From the NCBI GenBank assembly GCA_002914805.1, contig JXTB01000514.1, positions 39,934 to 103,933 on the forward strand: a stretch of 64,000 nt of DNA, given 5' to 3'. The notes under the pieces are model-generated. The model was not told the DNA's origin. It worked only from the letters and a program-made list of their open reading frames with translations, and did not search any database. The position numbers were made by a program, and so were the translations under genes. Shown piece by piece: positions 48,901 to 60,424 of this stretch. Each line of letters begins with the position of its first letter. Position 1 is the first letter of the stretch. This stretch comes from Parasponia andersonii (taxonomy: Eukaryota > Streptophyta > Magnoliopsida > Rosales > Cannabaceae).

Positions 48901-51540
48901 TAGCATTTATTGAAGCATTTCGTCAAAAATCTAGCAGGGAGCTGAAATTTTGAGTGAAAAAAACTTGATCTTGATGTTTAATGTGCTGTAAGAGATTTGG
49001 TAGAAATCATGACTGGAATGGTGGTACTGGAGGCTATGATTTCTTCCTAAACCAGCAAACGTTCGTGCCCAAGACCTAGTGGAATGATAGTACTGAAGAC
49101 TGGTACATACACAGCAGTCAAGCTCCGAGACCGTGAGCTTACTTGCAGTAGTAACAGAACCTTTATATATATGTACTAAATATTAATAAAATATGTATCT
49201 AAGCGCTCAGCTCGGCAGTAGAACTACTAGCTTCCTCTGTGCGTTAATTTCACTTCGGCTGATTCAAGAAGCCACATAAACCGAGTTTATATAGAAGCAA
49301 CTTATTGTGGTGTCAAAATGTGTCAATATTAGTACGATATTACACAATAGTAGATTTTATTAAATATATAGATAAAACTAGGTGTATTCTCTGTTAGTAT
49401 GTGATGTTTTTTTTTTTTTAAATCATATCTTTATCTCTGGATCAAGTAATAATTAAATGATTTATAGTACTATTTTTAGAATTTTTTTTTTTTGGTGATA
49501 TAATGTAATGATTTCGGTTTCTTGAAACGAACGGTACATGTTAATGTACAAGAATATATGACGACTTCTAGTAATGACGTGGAAGACGGGATGGATGGAT
49601 AGTGAATGGAGTCTTTCTCAAAATATATATTCCATATGAATACGATGACTTATCCTTCATGTACTGGTGCTGTACTAATATGTGTTGAAATATATATATA
49701 TATATATATCATGTATATCATGTATGTAATGACAATATGATGAATATTGTTAATGTCAATTAGCTCTAAAGATTGGGGTCCAGTGGGTTCACACACATGC
49801 TATGGTTCATCATGACCTATGAACAGCAAATTCATCATAGCAAGGTGAGAAATAGAGTTAAGTTGCAAAGCAGAACGTTTTTTTTTCCCCTTTTTTTCTT
49901 TTCTTTTTTTCCCCTCTCTTTAATTTGCTTATTAATTTGTGTACCTGATTCTGTTTGTTTGTCATAATGGGTTTCGCCAACACTAATTACAACCTAACAA
50001 AGTGGATGATGATCATGATTATATGGTGGATAAAAGAAGTGTCAAGTCTTGAGATGATTTCACATTTTTTAATCTCTTAATCTCTTTTCCATGCAAATAA
50101 ATGATCAAAGGATTTGCCGTCTCTTCTCTACATATATCCAAATACCATTATTGAAAACCAACCAATTAAAAAGCCATACAAGAGAAAGACCAAATAATAT
50201 GATAAGGGTCATTGCTGTATGTGTTAATGCGGGAATTATTCAAGGGCCATTTGAATAATAGATAACAACTAAGATCTATGGTGAATTAAGAGGAGAGTCA
50301 AACTTGGGAATGGGCTTTATATAAAGCAGCAATAAGCACATAATTACACATATTAATTTATATTTAGAATATGGGAAAATTCCAGTGAGGTACTGGTCAT
50401 ACATGATCTTTTAAATAGAGAGAAGAATCTAATACCTTTATTACAATTCATGGTTGGAAGCAGTGGACTGTGGCTTGTGGAAGTTTCAAGTGCCGCCGGT
50501 CCTGTGGGACCTTGAGAATGTTGGCGAACGACAATTTCTCTATATTTTAATTAGGTGCATGTGCTTTTAAAACACATGATTTGTTTAGTATGTTTTAGTA
50601 TTATTTTACTCATTAATAAATACAGAAAAATCTAGAGAGATAGACTACATATAGTGCACAAGTTGGTAGGGTTCTGTTTAATTATGTAGTGGATATTGAT
50701 TAGGGGAGTGAGTTTTATTTGGTTCTTCCACTTTGTGAAAATAATATCCTGTTGATTATTTTAGTATTCTACGAGAAGGAAAGATGACAATAAAGAAATC
50801 AATTAATAATGGTCGTTAGCCTAGGAGAGAGTCATCTCACTAGCTAGCTGTCAATACTTCGTTTTATTTTATTTTATTTGTTAATTCTGTAAAAACATAT
50901 GTATTAATTATTAATGGGATTTTAAAATTGAAAATAATCATGCTTCCATAATTGTGATCTTTGTAGCGATCTGCTTACGATGCTCAATTTTATTTATTTT
51001 TGGCAACATTGTTGTTGTCCATTGTATATCTCTTCGTAGTTGTTTAATAAATCATTTTCAATGAACATATAATAACATGTCAATAAGCATATATATATAT
51101 ATAATTAATTTGTATTTCAACTATTTTATGCTGGTTTAAGATTTTAGGGAAGCCAACCATATATATCANTTATCAGAGTATATTAGCTACAAATTTTCGA
51201 TATTTTTGTTCGGGGCCAAATGTGATGAGCTTTTGTTATTAATTGAATCGTAGAAATTATAAGAGAAACATAATGATTGTAATTATGTTGTTATATTTGT
51301 ACCAGATATATGTCACTGGTTATATATTTATTTACGTACAATTGAAAAAAAAAAAGAAATATGTAACATCAATAATACTGAACACTAGTGATCAGACGCT
51401 TAATTTATCGCTGAAGCTATACATGCAATTTGAATTTATAGCATCAGATTTTGTCGAAATGCACATGGCCGATTAATCGAACTCAGTATCATTAATCTAG
51501 CTATTAATATCTATAATACGCATTAGATGGATTACTAACA
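48901..51540. other. AT-rich spacer between the LINE and element 2
   Basis: TA runs (about 49690-49710, 51090-51102) and long T runs. No gene, RNA gene or complete mobile element is recognised. There is one unknown base near 51170. The segment 48901-49260 may still belong to the LINE 5' region. Confidence 0.55.
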
Positions 51541-51545
51541 CTTAA

Positions 51546-53853
51546 TGTAAAAGCCTAGAATTTTCAAAGGTAAATTGGGTATTTTATTAATTTTCGGATT
51601 AAATATTGGAGGGATTAAGTTTTAAAAATTTTAAGGTATGAGTACTAAGTTACAATTTCTATAGAGGACTAAAATGAAAGGATTTAAAAGTTGGTGGATT
51701 ATTTTATAATTTTGAGAAAATTATACATTCCCATGCAAACTCACGTGGGTATGCCTTCTTCTCGTCCTTTCTCCTTCTTCCTTCCTCACTCTCTCTGTTT
51801 CTCTCCTGACAAAGCCATCAAAGGAGCAAAAACCTAGGCTCCACCCACCAGTCATCGTCCGGCCACCAGGATCCTCGGCGAAGCTTTGCAGTCCTGCCAA
51901 CAACCTACAGCCCAGCTCCTGTAGTTGCTGCATCTGCCAAATGCCGGCGAGGAACTCGGGATGCTGCCCAGATCTTGTAGTCGTTGCATCCGCCAAAGAC
52001 GGTAAGGAGCTCAGGAAACTACAGACATTTTTGGTCACCGGCGACGATTCTGGCCACTGTTTGACCTCTAATAGGCTCGTTAGATTCGTATCGTCGAGAG
52101 AAAACTCACGATATATATATATATATATCTTAACCACAAACTGCCCAAATCAAAAGTTACAATTTTTGGATATTTTGATCTTAAGTTTGACTTTTAATCT
52201 GGCCGTTAGATTGTGTTTTTGTTGTTATTTTTGGATTGTACTCGAAAAATGAGGAAGTTTGATATATATATATATATATATAGGGCACCAATCCAGTAGG
52301 TATTTTTTTTTTTTACCTATAGGTAGGTATCAATTTGGCCAATAAAAACTTAGCATATATATTTTTTTATTATAAAAAGTAAGAGAGAGAAAGAGTATTA
52401 ATGATGCACGTCTTTTTATGCATTTCATTATAGCCATTGGATCACCATTAGATGGTGATCCAACGGCTAAAAAAAAAATACCTATCCATAGGTAAAGAAA
52501 AAAAATACCTATTGGATTGGCAACCATATATATATATTACCATATATATATATTACCTATATTTGGTGACCGGTATGAAAATTAAAATCAGGGGCTAAGA
52601 TTTACCTTAATTTATGTGCCATCGATTTGGTGTTGGTTTGGACCCGAATTGGACAAGTTATATGTCTAATTTAACTATTTTGGGTACTAGGAATCTAGTG
52701 AGGAAGTCCGTTTGAGGATTCGAAGCTCTGTTGAGAAGTTAGTTTTTGTAAGAGGACGATTGAGGGATTGGAATTAGTTCTCGATCTTCTAAGCGATCGT
52801 CCAACGACAACTTGAGAATTCAATAGCATAGTGTCACTATTCTTATGAGGTAGGGATTCAGTTACCTTTGTTTTATACCATTTTCGAATAAAAACTTATT
52901 TTCTGCAACATATAGGAACAAATGTGGTGTTTGAGTTATTTGAATATATGTGATGGATTATGGTGGTATGATATATACTGTATTGTTCTAGGAATTTTCT
53001 GAGTACAGATTGTTTTTGGGTATATCAAAAATAGGGTTGTTATGCTACCTATTTTTCTGTAAAAATACTTATTATACATATTTTATTGAAAAATTAGAGT
53101 ATGATTATTTTTACACTTCAGTTCTGTATTCCACGTGTTATAGAATCATACATAAACACCATATTAACATCCACAGATGAGAGGATGTGAGCTCATAGGT
53201 ATAGGTTGATTTGTGTCATGTACATATGAATTGAATGGTTTTGATTATGCTAATTTATTTATACATATACATATGGATTTCCGGTTTTGGATAATTATAT
53301 ATGTATGTATTGGATTTAAACTAATTATGCAGGAACTTTTTATCACTAAAATATTTTTGATCGAGGTAACTATTTTTCCTACTAGGTATTATACGTTCAC
53401 CCTTACCTTTCTCCTCAAGTGGTGTTCAGTGCGACCTTAATGATCAAGAGGAGCAAAAGTCATCGAGATTATAGTTCGTTATCTTGATAATGCTTGAAGT
53501 GTGTTGTTGTAGTGTTTGAGTTATTTGGGTTTTGTTTTAGCATTAAACCAAGATTACTATTTTCCATTATGTTTGTGAACTTATGAATGTCATTCTAGCT
53601 TTGATTTTGTTGTGGATGATAATGATATTTGAACCTTATTTTCTTAACTACGTTTCTCGGTATTTATTCGATCTATATTTAATGGTGTATACAAACTACG
53701 AGAGAGCTTCACGGAATGAAATTCTAAATATTTTAGTTAAATATACCGTTTTATAAAACTGAGACTTTTAAGATATTTTCCAAATAAATCAAGCGATTTC
53801 TCACCTTTGTGAAGTTCCCCTTCTGCCACTAGCCTGGGTTTTGGGCTGTGATA
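51546..53853 (+). repeat. 5' LTR of element 2 (2308 bp, with nested MITE)
   Basis: Starts TGTAAAAGCC and ends GGGCTGTGATA, with the final CA probably decayed to TA. It carries the MITE at 52283-52525. It lacks about 217 bases (3' LTR 59518-59734) at 53170/53171. Open frames at 51721-52137 and 51941-52252 come from its GC-rich block. Confidence 0.9.
52283..52525. mobile_element. MITE copy 1, 243 bp, nested in the element 2 LTR
   Basis: Terminal inverted repeats of about 48 bases: GGGCACCAATCCAGTAGGTA at the left against GGTTGCCAATCCAATAGGTA at the right in reverse complement. A T-run and ACCTAT(A/G)G(G/A)TAGGTAT follow in both. A strong inner hairpin TTGGATCACCAT...ATGGTGATCCAA lies at 52437-52463. 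TA repeats flank both ends. The solo LTR at 41434-43643 has the same site without the insertion. Confidence 0.9.
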
Positions 53854-53860
53854 AAAATTA

Positions 53861-53872
53861 TGGTATCAGAGC
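53861..53872 (+). other. Primer-binding site of element 2
   Basis: TGGTATCAGAGC, complementary to initiator tRNA-Met, seven bases after the 5' LTR end. It is identical to the site in element 1. Confidence 0.95.
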
Positions 53873-53986
53873 TTTGAGTTTAACAGCTCGGACGTATCAC
53901 CATTAAATTAGATTGAAGTTATTTTCATAACAAGCATTTATCATTATCTCACTAACAGTTTGGCATATTGCTTCAGACTTTTAAGG

Positions 53987-55140
53987 ATGCCTCTAAGAAG
54001 AGTTCTGAGACACTAGCTAGGTGTCGAATCTCCTCGTCCGGATTTGTCTCATAAGATTGAGGCAATGCAGCATGTAATTGCCTAATAAGTAATCTAGACT
54101 ATCAGCTTGCAGCTCAAATGGAACGTTAGTTGGATCAGTCTGATCATCTCCAACAGTTCATATGTCTCTAATTAAGGCAGTTTGATGGAAAACTAGAAAT
54201 TTTCACGGTAATTTCTTAGTTACATGAAATTGAGAGGTACTTTTAGGCCCTTGGTACTCTGATTAAGTTTTAAGTTATGCTTGTTATTACCTGTTTGACA
54301 GGGAGTGCCATTTATTAGTGAGAGATAGTGAAATGGATGCAAGATATAATGAGTCTGACTTAGGAAGACTTTGAATAGATTTTTGAGGCCCAGTACGCTA
54401 ATGAGGATTAATAGGACAAAGTTATGAACCAGTTTGAGACTTTAATTCAAGGTAACAGAATGAATGATGAATAAGTACCTAATAGAGTTCAATGAATTGG
54501 TAAGTATTGCTCTTGGACCAGGTACGAGTAAGAAATACTGAGTTGCCAAGTTCAGAAGTCTTCTGAATCAGAATATTTTCAATAAAATTGATACTCAGAC
54601 CTTCCATATTTTTCCTGAGGCTACTTAGCGGCCAGAGGCTATCGAAGAGAGATTGGATTTCCAAAGAAACCAGTGAAGAAGTAATGATAGGAAAGCTACT
54701 AGAAGGAACCTGGGACAACGGTCAACCAATGGTACTCTGAATAGTGGAAGCTCGAGTAGCAGTGGTTCCTTAGGAGATCACAGCATAGTTCGTATAGAGA
54801 ATGTTTTATTTGTGGCCAGCTAGGTCATCAGAAGAAAAAATGTCCTCATAGTCTGTAGAAATCTCCTCTTTCTTAAGGGGGACCGGAAAGAAGCCAATCA
54901 GGTACTTTTTCTTATCGAAACACTCAAGTAAGACCGTAACAGTCATAGGGTATCTCATAGACTTTTACTTTCTCTCAGCCTTATCAGCATCAATACTGTC
55001 CTCAGGGAATCACAGTGGGCATGGTTTTAGCCTTATTGGTCCAAGTCTAGCAGCAGCCATACCGGTCAAGGAAGAAGCAAGAAGGGAAAAAGAAAGTTAA
55101 TTGACCATGTTTATGCTTTTACTGGAGCCAACAACACTCA
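53987..55140 (+). pseudogene. Element 2 gag remnant
   Basis: The likely start is the ATG at 53987 (MPLRRVLRH). The capsid region is broken by many stops. A clear zinc knuckle CFICGQLGHQKKKC lies at 54802-54843 (CX2CX4HX4C). This is the nucleocapsid part of gag. No long open frame remains. Confidence 0.82.
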
Positions 55141-56780
55141 GAATCGCACCAGCCGAGGTATTGTTGACGTATGATATGATACTCGGTATAGATTAGTTGT
55201 CGAAGTATCGAGTCATTATAGACTATCACATGAAGTAGGTGACTCTTTTCCCTAGTGATGGACATACCATTGTCTATCAAGTTAGAATAAGTTTGTTAAA
55301 GCCTAGTGTTATTTTGAAAGTGTACTTGGGTGGAAAAAAGAAACTTAAGTATTAAGGGAACTTGTTTGCCATTGATGGCAAGGTAAGGATAAACGATCAA
55401 GCCCTATGGTTTCCAGTGGTGAGTGAATATTTGGAGGTATTTCCTGAAGACTTACCGGGGTTACCACCAGATAGGAAGATCAAGTTCTGCATTGAACTAG
55501 TTCCTAGAGCTCAGCTAGTTTCTATTCCATCCTATTGCATAGCTCTTGTTGAGATAGAAGAATTCAGAGAATAGTTACATAATCTATTTTCCAAAGGCTT
55601 CATTCGCAGTAGCACTTTCCTTTGAGGTACTCCTATCTTGTATGCGAAGAAAGCTGATGGTTCATTGAGACTTTATGTAGATTACAAGAGGTTGAATCAG
55701 TTCACAGTAAAGAACAAGTACCCTTCGCCAAGGATAGATGAGTTGTTTGATCAACTTGGTTGTTCAAAGTTCTTCTCCAAGATCGATTTGAGATCTGGTC
55801 AACATCAGTAGAGGATAAGAGAAGATGATATACCTAAGACAATATTCAGAACTTGGTATAGTCACTTTGAGTTTCTCGTGATGCCGTTTCGTATAACGAC
55901 TTCTCCTGTAGCCTTTATAGATCTCATAAATCAGATCTTCGGACTATTTTTGGACCATTTTGTGGTTATGTTCATCGATGATATCCTTGTATATTTCAAA
56001 ACTCAAGAAGAATATGCCGAGCATCTGGGGATAGTACTTAAGAACTTGAGAGATCACCGGTTGTATGCCAAGAAATTGAAATGTGACTTTTGGATGTCAG
56101 AAGTAAAATTCTTGGGGCATGTGATTTCTCATAGAGGTATTTCAGTCAATCCCGCTAAGATAGAAGTTATTCTAGAGTAGGTGAGACCGAGAATGTGGCA
56201 AAGGTATGGAGTTTCCTCAGTTTGGCAAGCTACTACTGTCATTTTTGTATAAGATTTCAAGAATCGTTTTGCCTTTGACTAAGTTGACCAAGAAGGATGG
56301 CAAGTTTGTTTGGGATCACGAAAGTGAAGAAGTTTTTGTCAGGTTGAAAGCATAGTTTCACCACTGCACTGATTCTTTCTATTCTTTATAATAACGAACC
56401 TTACATGGTGTATACCAATACTTCAAATATAGGTTTGAGATGTATCTTGATGTAGAATGGTCGAGTTGTGGCTTATGCTTCTCATTAGTTAAGCCACATG
56501 AGAGGAACTATCTCACCCATGACTTAGAACTTGTAGTCATGATCATTTACATTGAAGATTTGGCAATATTATTTGTATGGTGTGAAGTTCGACATATTTT
56601 CCGATCATAAGAGTTTGAAGTATCTTTTTACCTAGAAGGATATGAACTTAAGACAACGAAGATGAATTGAGTATATAGAAGATTATAACTTTGACCTATA
56701 GTATCGTCCTAGTAAGGCCAACGTTCTAACTGATGCACTGAGTAGAAAGCCTCGTGGTGTACTAGTTGCACTAGTGTTTC
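55141..56780 (+). pseudogene. Element 2 protease remnant, reverse transcriptase and RNase H
   Basis: Most of the protease is gone: sequence after the gag tail passes almost at once to YDMILGID (about 55165-55190), the second protease motif, with no DSG/DTG active site seen. RT follows, with VVSEYLEVFPEDLPGLPPDR (55420-55480), [10 protein letters not shown] (about 55772-55800) and the catalytic FIDDILVYF at about 55972-56000. RNase H at 56400-56770 shows YTNTS where a catalytic Asp is normal. Stops are frequent. Confidence 0.85.
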
Positions 56781-56899
56781 GAGATTGGAACAACTCAGTT
56801 GTGATTGGTGACTACAACTTGTAATACTTCGAGAATGAAGAGGTTTCTTGCTTGAGCAACATTATGATTTCACTATTACTTCTCCAGATTATCCAATAA

Positions 56900-58321
56900 A
56901 GTCAGTGGCAAGACAGAGAGTTGAGGATATTCTGGAACCGACTTCAAAATGGTGAGGAGTTAGATAGGTGGAGCACCAACAGAGAAGGATTCTTACTTTT
57001 TAGTAGGAAGTTGGCTGTAGCTAATGACTCTAATCTTCAAGACACTATTCTAACTGAGGCTCACAAATCAAGGTTTGCAATACATCTGGGTTGTAGTAAG
57101 ATGTATCGAAACTTGAAGAGGTCATATTGGTGGAAAAGTATGAAGAAAGATGTGGCTACCTTTGTAGCCAAGTGTTTATTTGTCAAAAATATTTACTTGT
57201 TATTAAGTCAAGGCTGAATACTAGAGACCAGCTAGGTTACTTTAACTATTATCAATTCTGGAGTAGAAGTAGAATAAGATCACGATGGACTTCACGACCA
57301 ATTTATTAAAGACTGTGAGAAAGAACGACGTAGTCTGGGTGATAGTCATTCGGTTGAAGAAAAATGCTCACTTTATACTGATCCGGATTGACTACTCACT
57401 TACTAAGCTCAGTAAACTATATGTAGAGAATATAATACATTTGCATAGTATGCCTTCAAACATAGTTTCTAAATAGATCCAAGGTTTACTTATAAGTTTT
57501 GGAGAGCTTTGCAAAAAGTATTGGATAAGTAGTTGGATATCAGTACAGCTCACCATCTAGAGACAGATGGTCAGTCTGAAAAGACCATTCAGATTCTTAA
57601 GGATATGCTATATTGTTGCATACTAGACTTTGGAGGGAACTAGAATGATTATCTTCCTTTGGTGGAGTTTACTTATAATAACAGTTACCAGATCAGTGTA
57701 GGTGCGGCTCCATATGAGTTGTTATATGAGAGGCCGTGTAGATGACCTTTGTATTGGGTAGAATTTATAGAGCGTGTTATTCTTGGACCTCAACTGATTG
57801 AGGAGACTACTGATAAGATCAAGGACATCTAGGAGAGACTCAAAGAGATTCAGAATCACCAGAAGAATTGTGTTGATCTGAAGAAACGTGAGGTAGAGTT
57901 CGATACTAGTGATTCCGTATTCTTGAAAATGACTCCATGTCATAGTGTTACAAGGTTTGGAGTGAAAGATAAGCTTGCTCCAAGGTATATTGGTCTCTTT
58001 GATATCACTGAGAAAATTAGACCGATGGCATATCAGTTGAATCTACTTGTACAGTTAGGTCACGGCATAATGTGTTTCATGTGTCGATATTAAAGAAGTG
58101 CATCAGTACGTGCATGTACCGATCCAAGAAGATGTGTTCTATGAAGAGTAGCATGTTTGCCTGTTGGCTAGAGAATTGAAGGTACTTCGTAATAGAGAGA
58201 TACCACTTGTCAATGTACTTTGGAAACATCACAAAGAAGACGAGGCTACTTAGGAACTTGAGACGAAGATGTACGAGAAATACCCTCATTTGTTTAACTT
58301 TCGGATAGAATTTGTATTGTG
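56900..58321 (+). pseudogene. Element 2 integrase and chromodomain
   Basis: The zinc-binding region lies at about 57057-57190 (IHLGCSKMYRNLKRSYWWKS and AKCLFVK, with some zinc ligands altered). The DDE core begins with MDFTTNLL at 57285. The chromodomain region is at about 58160-58310 (NREIPLVNVLWKHHKEDE and YEKYPHLF), just before the polypurine tract. Several in-frame stops are present. It is the counterpart of the 3' part of element 1. Confidence 0.84.
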
Positions 58322-58367
58322 ATGTAAACCTTGACTTGTATTTTGAATTTTGGGAAGAAATTCTTTT

Positions 58368-58380
58368 GAGAATGGGAGAC
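58368..58380 (+). other. Polypurine tract of element 2
   Basis: GAGAATGGGAGAC, directly before the TG of the 3' LTR. Confidence 0.75.
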
Positions 58381-60419
58381 TGTAAAAACCCGAAATTTTT
58401 TAGGGCAAATTGGGTATTTTACCAATTTCTAGATTAAATATTATAGGGACTAAGTTGCAAAAGTTTTAAGGTGCGAGTACTAAATTACAATTTATGTGGA
58501 AGACTAAAATGAAAAGATTTGAAAATTGGGAAATTGTTTTGTAATTTTGAGAAAATTGTACAGTCTCATACAAATCCTTGTAACACTATGCCTTGGAATC
58601 ATTTTCTCTTTCTTCCTCCCTCATTCTCTTTCTGTTTCTCTCCCGATGAAGCCACCGAAGGAGCAAAAACCCAGGTGCCATCCACCCAGTTGTCTCTGGC
58701 CACCAAAACCCCTGGCGAAGCTTTGTTGCACTGCCAGCAACCTATTGTCTGACTTCTGTAGCTACCAGAACCGCCAAACACTGACGAGAAGCTCGAGAAT
58801 CTACGGACATTTTTGGTCACCGGCGACGATTCTAGCCACCCTTTGACCTCTAACCAGGCTCTTGGATTCGTCTCGTCGAGAAGAAGCTTAAGGTATATAT
58901 ATCTTAGCCCCAAACTGCCCNGTACAAAAATCAAAATTAGATGGCTAAGATTTGTTTTGATTTGGGTGCCACTAGTCTGGTGTGGACAGACCCGAATTTG
59001 ACAAATTATATGTCTAATTTAGCCATTTTAAGTGCTCAGAATTAAGTGAAGAGGTCCGTTTTAGGATCTGAAGCTCCGTTGAGAAGTTAGTTTTTTGTAA
59101 GAAGATGATTGAGGATTTGGAATTAGTTCCTGACCCTCTGAGTGATTGTCCAACGACACCTCTAGGATTCGATAATATGGTATTGCTATTCTTGTGAGGT
59201 AGGGATTTAGTTACCTTTTTTTTTACCGTTTTCGAATAAAAACTTATTTTCTGCAACTTATAAGAACAAATGTAGTTTTTGAGTTATTTGAATATATGTG
59301 ATGGATTGTGGTGGTATGATATATACTGTATTACTCTGGAAATTTTCTAAGTGCATATTATTTTTGGGTATATAAAAAATAGAGCCGTTATATTGCCTGT
59401 TTTTCTATAAAAATTCTATTATACGTATTTTATCAAAAAACCAGAGCACGATTATTTTCATATTTCAGTTTTGTATCGCATGTGTCATAGGATCATACAT
59501 GAGTACCGTATTAGTATCATGAGTTTATAGTGTAGTGCTACGTGCCTCACCGTCAGTGTAGAATCCGTAAACCTACTCGGGATTTATTATTTCTGATTAC
59601 CTCCCTATTTGACAAGTGTAGGCAATTCAGTTGCCTCTTCAGATTTGGTAAGCGACACATGAGTATCCGCTCTTGGTATGAGCTTAGGTGCCAAGTAGGC
59701 TGTTAGGTATACTTAGTGTTTTCATCCTATGTTTCCACAGATGAGAGGATGTGAGCTCATAGATATAAATTGATTTATTTTATGTGTATGTGAATTGAAT
59801 AGTTTTGATTATACTAATTTATTTATATATATACATATAGATTTCTGATTTTTGGATCATTATATATGTATGTATTGGATTTAAACTAACCATGCAAGAA
59901 CTTTCCATCACTAAATATTTTCAATCGAGGTAATTGTTTTTTCTACTGAGCATTGTATGCTCACCTCCTACCTTCCTCCTTAGGTAGTGTTCAGTGCGAT
60001 CTTTGTGATCAAGAAGAATAAGAGACCATCGAGATTGTAGTTCATTATCTTGGTAATACTTGAAGCATATTATTGTGGTGTTTGAGTTATTTGGGTTTTG
60101 TTTTAGTATTGGACCAAGATTACTATTTTCCATTATGCCTGTAAACTTATGTATGCCTTCCTGATTTTGATTTTATTGTAAATGATGATGATACTTGAAC
60201 TTTATTTTCTTGATTACATTTCTTAGTATTTATTCGATCTATATTTAATGGTATATACGAACTATGGGAGAGGTTCACGAGATGAAATTCTAAATATTTT
60301 AGTTAAATAAATCATTTTATAAAACTAAGACTTTTAAGACATTTTCCAAATAAATCAATGTATTTCTTACTTTTGTGAAATTCTCTTTCTGTCACTAGCT
60401 CAGATTTTGAGTCGTGATA
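58381..60419 (+). repeat. 3' LTR of element 2 (2039 bp)
   Basis: Starts TGTAAAAACCCG and ends TTGAGTCGTGATA. It lacks the MITE present in the 5' LTR and has a rearranged join near the unknown base at 58921. It keeps the roughly 217-base segment missing from the 5' LTR. Frames at 58519-58934 are part of its GC-rich block. Confidence 0.9.
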
Positions 60420-60424
60420 CCTAA

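Larger units (their letters stand above)
51546..60419 (+). mobile_element. Ty3-type LTR retrotransposon, Tekay/Del-like (element 2), old and decayed
   Basis: Plus-strand order is 5' LTR (51546-53853), primer-binding site (53861-53872), gag, remnant protease, RT, RNase H, integrase, chromodomain, polypurine tract, 3' LTR (58381-60419). Both ends are in the window and are flanked by CTTAA (51541-51545) and CCTAA (60420-60424), a 5-base duplication with one change. The LTRs differ by roughly one base in five over the first 200 bases and have large indels, so the insertion is old. Coding frames are riddled with stops, many of the TAG/TGA kind expected from C-to-T decay of methylated DNA. Confidence 0.93.

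Noticed and set aside
51721..52137. 138-codon minus frame that looks like a host protein
   Set aside because: It lies wholly inside the element 2 5' LTR and recurs in the 3' LTR and the solo LTR, so it is not an independent host gene. It is kept as a finding instead.
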